A DNA stretch of 64,000 bases, taken from positions 2,232,001 through 2,296,000 of the forward strand of contig NZ_CP051682.1 of the NCBI RefSeq assembly GCF_012849215.1. Reading direction: 5' to 3'. The notes under the pieces were generated by a model. That model was not told where the DNA came from and did not search any database. It saw only the letters and a list, made by a program, of their open reading frames with translations. Made by a program: the position numbers and the translations under genes. Position 1 is the first letter of the stretch. The number at the start of each line of letters is the position of its first letter. This DNA is from Mucilaginibacter robiniae (GTDB taxonomy: Bacteria; Bacteroidota; Bacteroidia; Sphingobacteriales; Sphingobacteriaceae). Shown one piece after another: positions 36,801 through 45,336 of this stretch.

Positions 36801-37692
36801 TTTCAGCTCATCCAACGGCGTTGCGGCTGAATCTGTAGACGACTTTTATGTACGGATAAGTGAGTTGCTGAACCACAAGAGCAGGCCGGTAACAGTTAAT
36901 CAGATTGAAGCCTTTATTCTTCAGCATTTTCCCGGTATTGCGGTAGTAAAGTGTATAACCCGCAACGATACCTTAATTTTGCAGGATGCTTTACCTGGGG
37001 TAACGCTCAAAGTAATGGTTATACCAGCCATACACGAAGGGCAGCAACTGAATACCGATCAGCCCAGGGCAAGCATAGCGGTTTTGTTCAGGGTGCATAA
37101 ATTGCTTAAAGAGGCTATGCCCTCCTTTTTTAATATTAAAGTTACGAACCCCGTGTACGAACAGGTAAAGTTCGTATTCACTGTAACCTTTGCCCCGTAC
37201 AAAAACTTCAGCGAGCAGGCGCTACTAAGCCAGCTCATAGACGATATCAAAGCGTTCATTTGCCCCTGGCTGAACGGTAATGAAACCCAAACCAAAGTAG
37301 TAACAAAAATTTTTACTGCCCATGTACTGGGTTATATTAGGGACCTTTCTTACATATTACAAGCCAGCCAGTTTTCAATGGTTCATTTTTTTAAGACCAG
37401 TAACCCGCTTACCGGCGAAGAACATCATGGGTTACATGATCTGGCTCTAACCGGTGCTGCCTATGTAGAGGCTTCAGTACCTGAGGCTATACTGATACCG
37501 GCAGACCAGCATTTGATCACCATTGTGGAAGATACCAGTTACCAAACACCCAGGCACGTGGGCATCGGCGATTTATCTATTGGAACAGAGTTTCTGGTAT
37601 TGGATGAAAGTGAAGAATTGAAAAGCCCTACGCCGATTGCAGCTTCACAACCGAAGAATGAGGTGTTTAACTGGACGATCACAAATCTTTAA
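33895..37692 (+). CDS. Large baseplate protein (gp6/baseplate J-like, Pvc11-like)
   Basis: A 1265-residue baseplate wedge protein. The N-terminal part is helical (ELLKYMFDLAAELNYYNFEN), the middle is beta-rich, and the C-terminal ~270 residues are baseplate J-like: DDFYVRISELLNHKSRPVTV, then FPGIAVVKCITRN and LPGVTLKVMVIP (about 980-1045). The ATG at 33895 is chosen because AAGGAAG lies 7-8 bases upstream; a GTG at 33889 is possible. It is longer than typical Pvc11 proteins. It is followed by the fibre-like unknown 12 bp later. Confidence 0.88.
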   Translation: MSGLLLNAKDGLNQGERRIAALFPESFRIEDKSSVELLKYMFDLAAELNYYNFENEIEGDWRSFFLANPNLLITLTSHLDFSENLTRFEHIETQLQLSVSDDELFVHIQSLFDFLAEAVNSLKQLSRQFATIPVTDHIVRRFVIQIAGFEDIFSRYQSAHKQFKTEFEGRLADIPMIDQLPDPPSFEYVLFDKDNLSVREKIVAALTYLKKLFNEMRIRYNTFLGELNFYLKSYDLFADRQQPHLAIILTFIKLHKHLQEEVNALPKKHLDLYYRDILGFKERAAEPDSVHIFFELDRLRHSVKLNAGQELLAGSFENKPILFTLDRSLTVTPAKVERLRSLYVARQRLSPLAETDETTIYQAERGLVNPDDIGKNDYSFTSWYAMGEDQNRMGITERSMTQAQLSTLIASPVLYLPEGERKITLCIYLSNTSARVIDDYIQHFQQLNPYTNLNQIVYNLFNNAFLLSYTAETGWVSFKKFAVIYKKAAADTFLELTTEMGNQEPAITLYSPEVHGYIKGIDKPAVRIAINNDSGVNPYSFLRHASVQRVSIKVQVNGFSSLKLFNNLGALSAVAAFQPFGPSPLPGSALMIKNTNVFNKYTTAVAVNLDWIGLPDLSGGFAAYYDAYPLNIKNESFKVKFSSVNGGKSSPDDSERQELNLYQINHDTEGQEILQKVTMLNNILFQPLEYANNPLMDAENSQENAALTKDGTLKLELSSPAEGFGGRVYPQLVSETVMHNSRRLTAKRALPNPPYIPTIKSIQVSYVLEITESLSDALNYHSDASSMQMVHIHPFGFENTYPANKGGEHNLFTPVEDNRNLYIGLSSVTAGQELSLVFYLEENITVDSISDDTVIHWSYLDQNRWIPFSAARTLEDSTSHLISTGIIRLRLPNELCLENTILEPGLFWIRASTTDNRDVHAKIIAVYTNAVTATRQLTPEQKNRDTVLPAKTITDFKSRVLGIKKVWQPFSSSNGVAAESVDDFYVRISELLNHKSRPVTVNQIEAFILQHFPGIAVVKCITRNDTLILQDALPGVTLKVMVIPAIHEGQQLNTDQPRASIAVLFRVHKLLKEAMPSFFNIKVTNPVYEQVKFVFTVTFAPYKNFSEQALLSQLIDDIKAFICPWLNGNETQTKVVTKIFTAHVLGYIRDLSYILQASQFSMVHFFKTSNPLTGEEHHGLHDLALTGAAYVEASVPEAILIPADQHLITIVEDTSYQTPRHVGIGDLSIGTEFLVLDESEELKSPTPIAASQPKNEVFNWTITNL

Positions 37693-37704
37693 ATCGATGT
37701 CATC

Positions 37705-38496
37705 ATGAGTGAAAATTTTACCGATCAAATTCAGAATAGAGAGCAGTTAAAAAAATACTTCAGGAACGGCCAGATACCATCAGAGGTGCATTATCATGAA
37801 CTGATCAACTCCATGGTACATAAAACCGACGACGGGTTTTCAAAAGATCAGGAAAATGGATTGAACGTATACAATTACAAGGCCCAAAAAAGCCTGCTTT
37901 CTTTCTATGCTGATGTCAATGATATCCATCCTTACTATCAAATTACAAAGGATGAGGATGAGCCTTCGTGTTTGAAGTTACGGCCATTCAGCAAGGCTGA
38001 AAACAGCCACAACAGCTTCTTTTTTAATGTAGACGGAAGTTTGGGTGTGGGCAAAAAACCGGAGAGTAATTCAAAAATAGATATTGATGGTTTTGCAGCT
38101 ATGCAGGGGCGCATAGGTACTTACAAAAAAGGCGCTGTCCGGGCTGATGGTAAATGGCATGCTATTATCGAGGGCTTGGATAATTGCCATGCATTTGAAG
38201 TTATAGCACGCGCCGGAAAAAAAGGTACCGGCCGTTTCAGTATGATGCATGCCATAGCCATAAGTGCTTACGGGCCATCAGGCAGTAAAATTCAGAAGCT
38301 CAGAAGCTACTTTGGCTGGTTCTGGAACAAGTTAAACCTGCGTTGGCGGGGCACAACGCATAACTTCAGGTTAGAGATACGCACCAACATCAATTATGGC
38401 CGGGATGCTTACGTGAACTATAACGTCACCCAGTTATGGAACGATGAGCTGTTCTTGGATAAGAATGATATTTATGACCCCAATAGAGAAGCATAG
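37705..38496 (+). CDS. Fibre-like or adhesin-like eCIS protein, not securely recognised
   Basis: A 263-residue protein. The N-terminus, about 1-50, is a helical docking region (MSENFTDQIQNREQLKKYFR). The middle reads NVDGSLGVGKKPESNSKIDI, then DGFAAMQGRIGTYKKG, a pattern found in fibre- or collar-type proteins of Bacteroidota tails, and ADGKWHAIIEGLDNCHAFEV follows at about 148-167. Basic and aromatic residues are frequent in the C-terminal third. It lies between the two baseplate genes, where a receptor-binding fibre would attach. A fibre role is inference; the sequence could also be a baseplate accessory. Confidence 0.6.
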   Translation: MSENFTDQIQNREQLKKYFRNGQIPSEVHYHELINSMVHKTDDGFSKDQENGLNVYNYKAQKSLLSFYADVNDIHPYYQITKDEDEPSCLKLRPFSKAENSHNSFFFNVDGSLGVGKKPESNSKIDIDGFAAMQGRIGTYKKGAVRADGKWHAIIEGLDNCHAFEVIARAGKKGTGRFSMMHAIAISAYGPSGSKIQKLRSYFGWFWNKLNLRWRGTTHNFRLEIRTNINYGRDAYVNYNVTQLWNDELFLDKNDIYDPNREA

Positions 38497-38505
38497 CAGA
38501 AATTT

Positions 38506-41202
38506 ATGCCCGCGATCAAACCAGTAACTATTGCGCGTAAAAGTGACGTAAAGGCAGGCGATGTGCATGATTTTGCTGCATTGCGCCAGCAGGCTATTGA
38601 CTTGCTACAGCAGATGGCCGGCAGCAACTGGACAGATTACAACCTGCATGATCCCGGCGTTACGATTATTGAGCAACTTTGCTTTGCTATTACAGATTTA
38701 GCTTACCGTACTAATTTTCCGATCCAGGATTTACTGGCTGACGCAAAAGGACAAATTGACTATAAAAAAAATTCATTTTATACGCCTGACGAAATCCTGT
38801 TCTCCAGGCCTGTTACTGCAAATGATTTCAGAAAGATTTTGATTGACCGTATTAGTGAAATTGACAACGTCTGGTTAACTCCGCTGTACTCTCGCTATGC
38901 TGGCGACAGTGTAAAAGGCGTTTATCAGGCCACTGTACAGGTAAGTCGCGATACGGTAAAAAAATGGAAGGGTGATGTCAGCGAGGAGCAACGGGTTAAA
39001 CAGCTTGTACGCGCTGTTTTTGTATCCGAACGAAACTTATGTGAAGATCTTTCACAAGAAGTAAAAATACTGAAGCCCGTAAGCATTAAAGTTAAGGCTG
39101 ACATTGTCATAACGGAGCAGTATCAGCCCGAATTATTACTAGCACATATTTACTCCGGTATAGAAAATCTGCTTAGTGCTAAAGTAAAATATTATACAGA
39201 AGCCGAGTTGTTAGATCTGGGCTATTCGTACGAAGAAATTCATAGCGGGCCCAGGTTGCACCACGGCTTGATTCCGGATCGTGAACTCAGGCCGAGAAAA
39301 AACGAGATTGACCCTATAGAACTTACTCAACTGCTTTCAAGAATTGAGGGCGTTGTTCAGGTAAAGGAAGTTGCCTTATCTGCCGATGGCACCCAGTATA
39401 CCAGTAAGCCTCTTAAACTTGAAAAGGATTGTTTCCCGTTTTTAGATGAAGGCAGCGGCGCTTTGCTGAAATTGTTCACCAATAAATACCAAGTTCATAT
39501 TAAACAGGCTGTATTTCAAAATTTATTGGTAAAACTACATGCCTCACAAGACCGGACCTTTGTATCTTCATTCTATAATGCCCATAACGAACGCGTAATC
39601 GGTAGGCACCAAAGTACGAGTCAGTATTATTCTATACAGCACAACTTTCCGCATATTTATGGAATTGGTCGTGAGGGCTTGCCAATAAAAGAACGTACGG
39701 CTGCCCGGATAGGGCAGGTAAAGCAACTGAAAGCATACCTCGTATTGTTTGAACAACTCTTGTCAAATTATTTGTATAATCTTTCACACATTGAAGATTA
39801 TTTCTGTTGCAGCCTGCCCCGCCGCGATGATACTTCCAGCTATTACCAGCCCCCATATGATATTCCTGAGTTAGGAGATATACTTAAATCTTTTTATGAT
39901 GGCACTGGTCATAAAGCCGATCAGGATTGGGAGAACTTTGTCAACGACAAGGAGAATGGTTATCAAAGAAGCTTGGGTAAAATAGCTGATAATAATACCC
40001 AATATCAGAGAAAAAAACATAAGCAGTTCGATCATCTGTTGGCCCGGTTCAATACTGTATTGATTGATTACCCTGTCAAGTTATACAGAGAGGTATATAA
40101 TGCGGAACACCTGGAAGACCGCTTTTCTGACACACTCAAGTGGAAAAGGTTTTATCTGAACAACATCGCTAACATTCAACGCGGCGAAACCAAGGGCTTC
40201 AACTATTTAAAAGAAGTAAACGATAGTACCGTTTTTGATTTTGAAAAGAAGATCAAGCTTTTGCTGTGCATTAAAGGTTTTTATTATGAACGAAAACTCT
40301 CAGATGCTTTTAATAATGGAAAGTTAGCTTTTGAACCCTCTCAAACGATGGTGGAAGTCACCCATCCGCCAGCAGAAGAAGCTATCTGGATTGAAGATGT
40401 TCCACAGATTGTGATGCCGCGTAAAGAAGCTCAGCAACTGCATCAAAATCAATTGAACCATAGTCCTGAACTAAGTGAAAATCAGATTTTCTTTGCCGCA
40501 AGAGGAATGACGCTGTTTTCGGAAGCTATTGTCTATAAAAACTACCGTATCATTCCTGATTTTGACCAGCCAGATCGGGGTGTATTGTTGTTATTCAAGT
40601 ACCCGCAGGATAACAAATGGGATGTTATCAGCAGGTACCAGAATGATGCAAACGCCATGGCAGCTTTAAGAAAGTTGGTGGCCCATTTCAGGAATATCAG
40701 TATGGATTCTGAGGGGCTATACGTGGTCGATCATGTTCTGTTACGACCTTCGCTGACTTCCAAGGCATATACATTCAGATTGCTGGCTCTGGATAAAGTC
40801 GTTCATACTCATCCTGATTGTAACGATTTTTGGGGGCGCGAAACTGATATTGACACCGCGCTGAAGCATTACAATCACTTAACCGGGCTGCGCGTAGAAC
40901 TGCTGGTTAAACTGAAAAACATGGAAATCATTGCCGAAAGCTTTTTTGATTTTCAGCTAACTGTTTTACTTCCATTATGGCCGGCCCGATTTCAGGATGA
41001 CAATTTTAAATCGTTTGTGAAAGAGTTGATTTTGCTGAATGTACCTGCCAATATTAAAGTGAACATATGCTGGCTGTCTTTACAGCAGATGCGAAAATTT
41101 GAGAACCATTTCTTTGAGTGGAAAGCATCCTACCAGCAAAATAATGATAAACGGTATGACCTGGCCGAACATTTGATCAGCCTGGTGCAGGCAGAAATAT
41201 AA
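38506..41202 (+). CDS. Second baseplate protein (Pvc12-like)
   Basis: An 898-residue protein that begins with the eCIS/phage baseplate motif NWTDYNLHDPGVTIIEQLCF (about 41-60), then AITDLAYRTNFPIQDLL. This WTDYN-HDPGVT pattern marks baseplate J-family and Pvc12-type wedge proteins. A central region (about 380-560) is helix-rich and basic, and the C-terminus is mixed. It starts 9 bp after the fibre-like gene and ends 4 bp before the tape-measure gene. It should join the large baseplate protein in the wedge. Confidence 0.88.
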   Translation: MPAIKPVTIARKSDVKAGDVHDFAALRQQAIDLLQQMAGSNWTDYNLHDPGVTIIEQLCFAITDLAYRTNFPIQDLLADAKGQIDYKKNSFYTPDEILFSRPVTANDFRKILIDRISEIDNVWLTPLYSRYAGDSVKGVYQATVQVSRDTVKKWKGDVSEEQRVKQLVRAVFVSERNLCEDLSQEVKILKPVSIKVKADIVITEQYQPELLLAHIYSGIENLLSAKVKYYTEAELLDLGYSYEEIHSGPRLHHGLIPDRELRPRKNEIDPIELTQLLSRIEGVVQVKEVALSADGTQYTSKPLKLEKDCFPFLDEGSGALLKLFTNKYQVHIKQAVFQNLLVKLHASQDRTFVSSFYNAHNERVIGRHQSTSQYYSIQHNFPHIYGIGREGLPIKERTAARIGQVKQLKAYLVLFEQLLSNYLYNLSHIEDYFCCSLPRRDDTSSYYQPPYDIPELGDILKSFYDGTGHKADQDWENFVNDKENGYQRSLGKIADNNTQYQRKKHKQFDHLLARFNTVLIDYPVKLYREVYNAEHLEDRFSDTLKWKRFYLNNIANIQRGETKGFNYLKEVNDSTVFDFEKKIKLLLCIKGFYYERKLSDAFNNGKLAFEPSQTMVEVTHPPAEEAIWIEDVPQIVMPRKEAQQLHQNQLNHSPELSENQIFFAARGMTLFSEAIVYKNYRIIPDFDQPDRGVLLLFKYPQDNKWDVISRYQNDANAMAALRKLVAHFRNISMDSEGLYVVDHVLLRPSLTSKAYTFRLLALDKVVHTHPDCNDFWGRETDIDTALKHYNHLTGLRVELLVKLKNMEIIAESFFDFQLTVLLPLWPARFQDDNFKSFVKELILLNVPANIKVNICWLSLQQMRKFENHFFEWKASYQQNNDKRYDLAEHLISLVQAEI

Positions 41203-41206
41203 TTGT

Positions 41207-44200
41207 ATGTCTTATTACTCCATCGGCCGGCAAATGTTTGATGTAAATTTTAGCCAGCAAAGTCAAGCGCACCAGTTACAGGATAAGTTGAGCAAAGTAT
41301 TCAATCAACAGCTAACCCATGCTATAACCTCATTGTTTGACCGGCTCATTGCCGAAGACATCATACTGCAGATAGACCAGTTAGTGATTGATGCCGGTCG
41401 TGTAGATTATAATGATATTGAAAAAGACTTAACCAGTAATATTATAGCCGCTTTAGAACGCGAGCTAACCATTTTTCTGAATGATCAGCAAAATACACCG
41501 CTACGCCTTCTGCCCAGCCGCAACAACCGGGTTACGGGAAATTACATCAGCGTTATTGAATACTTTCTGCTGTACGGAACGTTACCGTGGTGGAGCAGAG
41601 GATTAAAAATACAACCTGTTGAAGATATATTAATTTACCTCTATCAAGCCAAAGCCGCTGACCTTAAAGCACTGTTGTTACAGATAGGCAGATACGATAC
41701 GGTTCAGAAGCGAATGGCTATGCAACTGCCCGTTGAGCACATTAAAGAATTAATTAAGCTATTGGAACCGGGTGATGCTGAGTTTATTTTTCGTTACCAT
41801 CATCAGATCACACTTACGCAGCAAAAACAAAGTATTATACATGACCACGGCGGGCACTTTGAAAAGATAGTATGGCGATTTATCCTTAATACATTGCTTC
41901 CTTCTGTTTCAGGTTACTTTAACCGGAAAATGTTTGTCAAGGCTAACATTGCCCAGTTAGCTGCTTATTACAATGTCTCTTATCAGGAATTATTGAATGT
42001 TCTGTACAACGCTAGTAAAGTAAAATACATAGTTGTAGGGCAACTTGAACTTCTTAGCCTGGTTGATAACTTATGGGAGGAAGATTGTAATGAGAAAAAT
42101 GAGTTATCTTTATTGGCAGCTGCGAAAAGCCTGACCGGTCGGACAACGGAGCTATACGATCATCTTCAGGCTATACATTATTATTTAAAAAATGGCTCGC
42201 TGCCAGGTACCTGGAAAGCTTATGACAAACCTGCATTGAACAAACACCTGATGGAAGCAATTAATCAAGCTCCCCGTTCAGTGAGTGCCATGCTTGATCG
42301 TTGGGAATATGATAGCATGACGGCTGAAAATGCGATTTCCTTATTAAATACTCCTGGTATTATCAGCCTAATTACGCTTAAAGAACCTTCACATGCCGAA
42401 TTTTTGATTCATTATCAAGACATGGTTGTTCAGGCACATCATAAGCAGCAATTAGTCAGCGTACCGCAGCAGCAGTACGCCGATTTGGTCTGGACTCTAA
42501 TTCTCAATTATGTATTTGACAGGCGTGGTTCGGAGTTCAACCGGAAAAGTTTTCTTGAAAGCAACTTGCATGGAATAGCTAGACATTATAATATCAAATT
42601 TCAGGACCTGATTTCAAGTCTTAAAGAAATGGCAAAGGGTACGGTATATACACCATTTATGGATACCTTTTTTTCCGTACTGACTCAGCTTTCTTTAACC
42701 GACTCACGCCTATCCCAGCCGAAATCAAGCATAGAAAGCAATGAACCTATCCGAAACACTAACCAGGAAACGGCATCTGCACAGCAATTAAGGGATGTGC
42801 TAATCTACTGGCTTAATTATCAAAAGCTGCCCTGGTGGTACCGTCATCAGCATAAGCAGGTGCAGGCAATCTTTGCCGATCTGCTTCATAAAGGCAACCG
42901 GCAGTATCTGATTCATCTGTTAAAATTTGCAGGTAGTTCGGCTACAGCAATCCACTTGCTTATTGAGGAAATTGCCTATGAGAATTTGTTAAAAGCCATC
43001 AATTATTTGCCGGATGGTAACTCTGCAGTCACCCATTCTAACGACCTTTTCTCAATTTTAAGCACAACGCTAATCCGGAATGATGCACAGCATAGTACGC
43101 TTAAAAAAATTCTGCTGCATGGATTATTGGCTGCCTATAATGGTGCCGGGTACCAAAGCTTTGCTACAACAACATTCTTAGACTACATTTTAACACAGGT
43201 AACTAACTGGTTTACGATTAAAAAAAGCTTCATCCATGCTGCTATAAGTAATTCTATTTCCAAGAACATTGTGTATGAATATTGGAAACCATCCGTTACC
43301 ACATTAGCTAAAGAAGCGGAGAACTACCATTTTACAGGTGTCGATTTGCCTGTGAGAATACGGGAGTGGATTACGGCTGTTTTAGGCACCTATCAAACGG
43401 TTTTAGCCTCCACGGCAAGGCAGTCGTGGTTTGAACAAGAACTCCTGCATGCCATTAGTGTATACCTGACTTATGACGAACTGCCATTATCCTTAATAAT
43501 TAACGGGATAAGTACCGATGAAGCTATAAGATATATCATAACTTTATTATGGCCTGATTACCGGATGCAGATATACAATTTGTTGAGGCAAGCGTATCAT
43601 TTAACAGCTCAAGAATATGTTCATCGTCTAATCATCAGTGCTGCCGGAAACATTAATGCAAATACGCAATCGCCGGATAATGCGCGCGCACCGGCTACGG
43701 CTGGTTACTTAAACCAAACCACGAATGGTTTAGGTGGTAATAACGATTGGGTTAAAAAGCTATCTGCTAAGCTGCCTGATACAGCCATTAACTGGCTTAA
43801 TGGGGCTACGGCTGAACATAACATCAGCAAAGCAAGCGCTAACCAAACCTACCAGGAACAGTTGCTGCGTGCTTTAATTTATTTCTTGAATTACGGTAAG
43901 CTGCCGCCAGGGCTGAGCCTAAATCAGCAGCAGACAGATGCATTCTTGCAATACATTGTTACTGCGCTGCTGTCAACATACAGGATACAAATACAGTCAT
44001 CATTTGAAAAATCTGCCAACATACAAGCGAAAATGCGCTTGCACAATATTTTCGCTTTGGCTAAAGGCCGTGATAATGAACAAGTGAAGGCGTTTCTGGA
44101 AACCTATTTAGGCCATGATTTATTAATGTACTTAAAGCACGTTGCTCCTGCTTACAACAGCGATATGCGCGAAGATTTTCTTCAATGGCTTCAGTTGTTG

Positions 44201-45304
44201 CCCGAAGGTCATCCTGCAATAAAAGCATTATGGCCAGAAATTCTACATCAGCCCAGTATGCTAAACTTTATAAGGGTACATTATTCTGACGAGCAAGTGT
44301 ACCGCTTATTAGTAGCGGTTCACCAGCTAAGTACTGGCATGGTCGACTTTTTAAAAGATATCCAGCGTATTTTATCAGCCTTGACCAATCAGTCTGATCA
44401 AAACTTGCTTTCCAGCAGCTTGCGCGGGTTCAATTTAAAGTACTTATTAAGCAAGGGTAATCACATAAGTTATGAAGAGTATATACAGTACTTGTTCAAA
44501 TATTTTGACGATTACCTATACATGCTGTCTGCCGAACAGATGAAGTCGGCCATCCACAATGAACTAAATAATATGGTAGTAACAGCAAATTGTAAACAGG
44601 TATTACCACTACTCCAAAATCAGCTGCAAAAAGAACTGGTACAAATACAAAGCAAAGCTGACGTAGTAGCAGAATTGAATAAACTGCAAGAGTTACCCCC
44701 GATAATAAATAGAGAAGATATGACTAATGAATTAAATCAAACCACAGCGAGCAGTTCATCAAAAGAGGAATTGCCTGCTTTCAGCTTACCGGATAACCAA
44801 AGCTTTGCTATCACGAATGCGGGATTGGTTATTCTTCATCCCTTTTTAAGCGTTTTCTTTAGCCGTTTAGGAATGACAACTAATGGGGCATTTATCGACC
44901 ACACGCAGCAACAACGCGCAGTACACCTGCTGCAATACCTGGTAGATGGTACTACAGATAAGCCAGAGGAAGATTTACTGCTTAATAAAGTAATGGCTGG
45001 CTTGCCGCCCGAAGAAACCATACCTGCCCGAATTGAACTGACGGCTACGGAGATCAACACAACAACCGAATTGTTCAAAGTACTTTTTACACATTGGGAT
45101 AAAATGAAAAATGCTTCTGTCGAAAATTTCAGGGCATCTTTTTTACAACGCAATGGTACCCTAATTTTTCAGGATGGAATTTGGCAGCTTTCGGTAGAGC
45201 CACGCGGGTACGATATACTGTTACAAACGCTGCCCTGGGGCCTCAATATGGTAAAAGCCGCATGGATGAAGACGATGTTAACGATAGAATGGAGACAAGT
45301 TTAA
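41207..45304 (+). CDS. Contractile injection system tape-measure protein with internal repeats
   Basis: A 1365-residue protein of the CIS tape-measure family (Afp14/Pvc14). The N-terminus VNFSQQSQAHQLQDKLSKVF is family-like. The conserved C-terminus has AGLVILHPFLSVFFSRLGM (about 1204-1222), then QQRAVHLLQYLVDG and LLLNKVMAGLP (about 1236-1268). A repeated unit is visible five times with the core YFLxxGxLPWW or close variants, at about 113-130, 319-335, 530-545, 745-760 and 884-900. A second repeated block occurs at about 196-268 and 401-476 (FNRKMFVKANIAQLAAYYNV versus FNRKSFLESNLHGIARHYNI). The protein fixes tail length. As a fully extended helix (0.15 nm per residue) it would span about 205 nm, an upper bound. 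It is coupled to the AAA ATPase gene. Confidence 0.9.
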   Translation: MSYYSIGRQMFDVNFSQQSQAHQLQDKLSKVFNQQLTHAITSLFDRLIAEDIILQIDQLVIDAGRVDYNDIEKDLTSNIIAALERELTIFLNDQQNTPLRLLPSRNNRVTGNYISVIEYFLLYGTLPWWSRGLKIQPVEDILIYLYQAKAADLKALLLQIGRYDTVQKRMAMQLPVEHIKELIKLLEPGDAEFIFRYHHQITLTQQKQSIIHDHGGHFEKIVWRFILNTLLPSVSGYFNRKMFVKANIAQLAAYYNVSYQELLNVLYNASKVKYIVVGQLELLSLVDNLWEEDCNEKNELSLLAAAKSLTGRTTELYDHLQAIHYYLKNGSLPGTWKAYDKPALNKHLMEAINQAPRSVSAMLDRWEYDSMTAENAISLLNTPGIISLITLKEPSHAEFLIHYQDMVVQAHHKQQLVSVPQQQYADLVWTLILNYVFDRRGSEFNRKSFLESNLHGIARHYNIKFQDLISSLKEMAKGTVYTPFMDTFFSVLTQLSLTDSRLSQPKSSIESNEPIRNTNQETASAQQLRDVLIYWLNYQKLPWWYRHQHKQVQAIFADLLHKGNRQYLIHLLKFAGSSATAIHLLIEEIAYENLLKAINYLPDGNSAVTHSNDLFSILSTTLIRNDAQHSTLKKILLHGLLAAYNGAGYQSFATTTFLDYILTQVTNWFTIKKSFIHAAISNSISKNIVYEYWKPSVTTLAKEAENYHFTGVDLPVRIREWITAVLGTYQTVLASTARQSWFEQELLHAISVYLTYDELPLSLIINGISTDEAIRYIITLLWPDYRMQIYNLLRQAYHLTAQEYVHRLIISAAGNINANTQSPDNARAPATAGYLNQTTNGLGGNNDWVKKLSAKLPDTAINWLNGATAEHNISKASANQTYQEQLLRALIYFLNYGKLPPGLSLNQQQTDAFLQYIVTALLSTYRIQIQSSFEKSANIQAKMRLHNIFALAKGRDNEQVKAFLETYLGHDLLMYLKHVAPAYNSDMREDFLQWLQLLPEGHPAIKALWPEILHQPSMLNFIRVHYSDEQVYRLLVAVHQLSTGMVDFLKDIQRILSALTNQSDQNLLSSSLRGFNLKYLLSKGNHISYEEYIQYLFKYFDDYLYMLSAEQMKSAIHNELNNMVVTANCKQVLPLLQNQLQKELVQIQSKADVVAELNKLQELPPIINREDMTNELNQTTASSSSKEELPAFSLPDNQSFAITNAGLVILHPFLSVFFSRLGMTTNGAFIDHTQQQRAVHLLQYLVDGTTDKPEEDLLLNKVMAGLPPEETIPARIELTATEINTTTELFKVLFTHWDKMKNASVENFRASFLQRNGTLIFQDGIWQLSVEPRGYDILLQTLPWGLNMVKAAWMKTMLTIEWRQV

Positions 45305-45336
45305 CTTAACTAAACCCGATCAAAGTGGATGCACTG

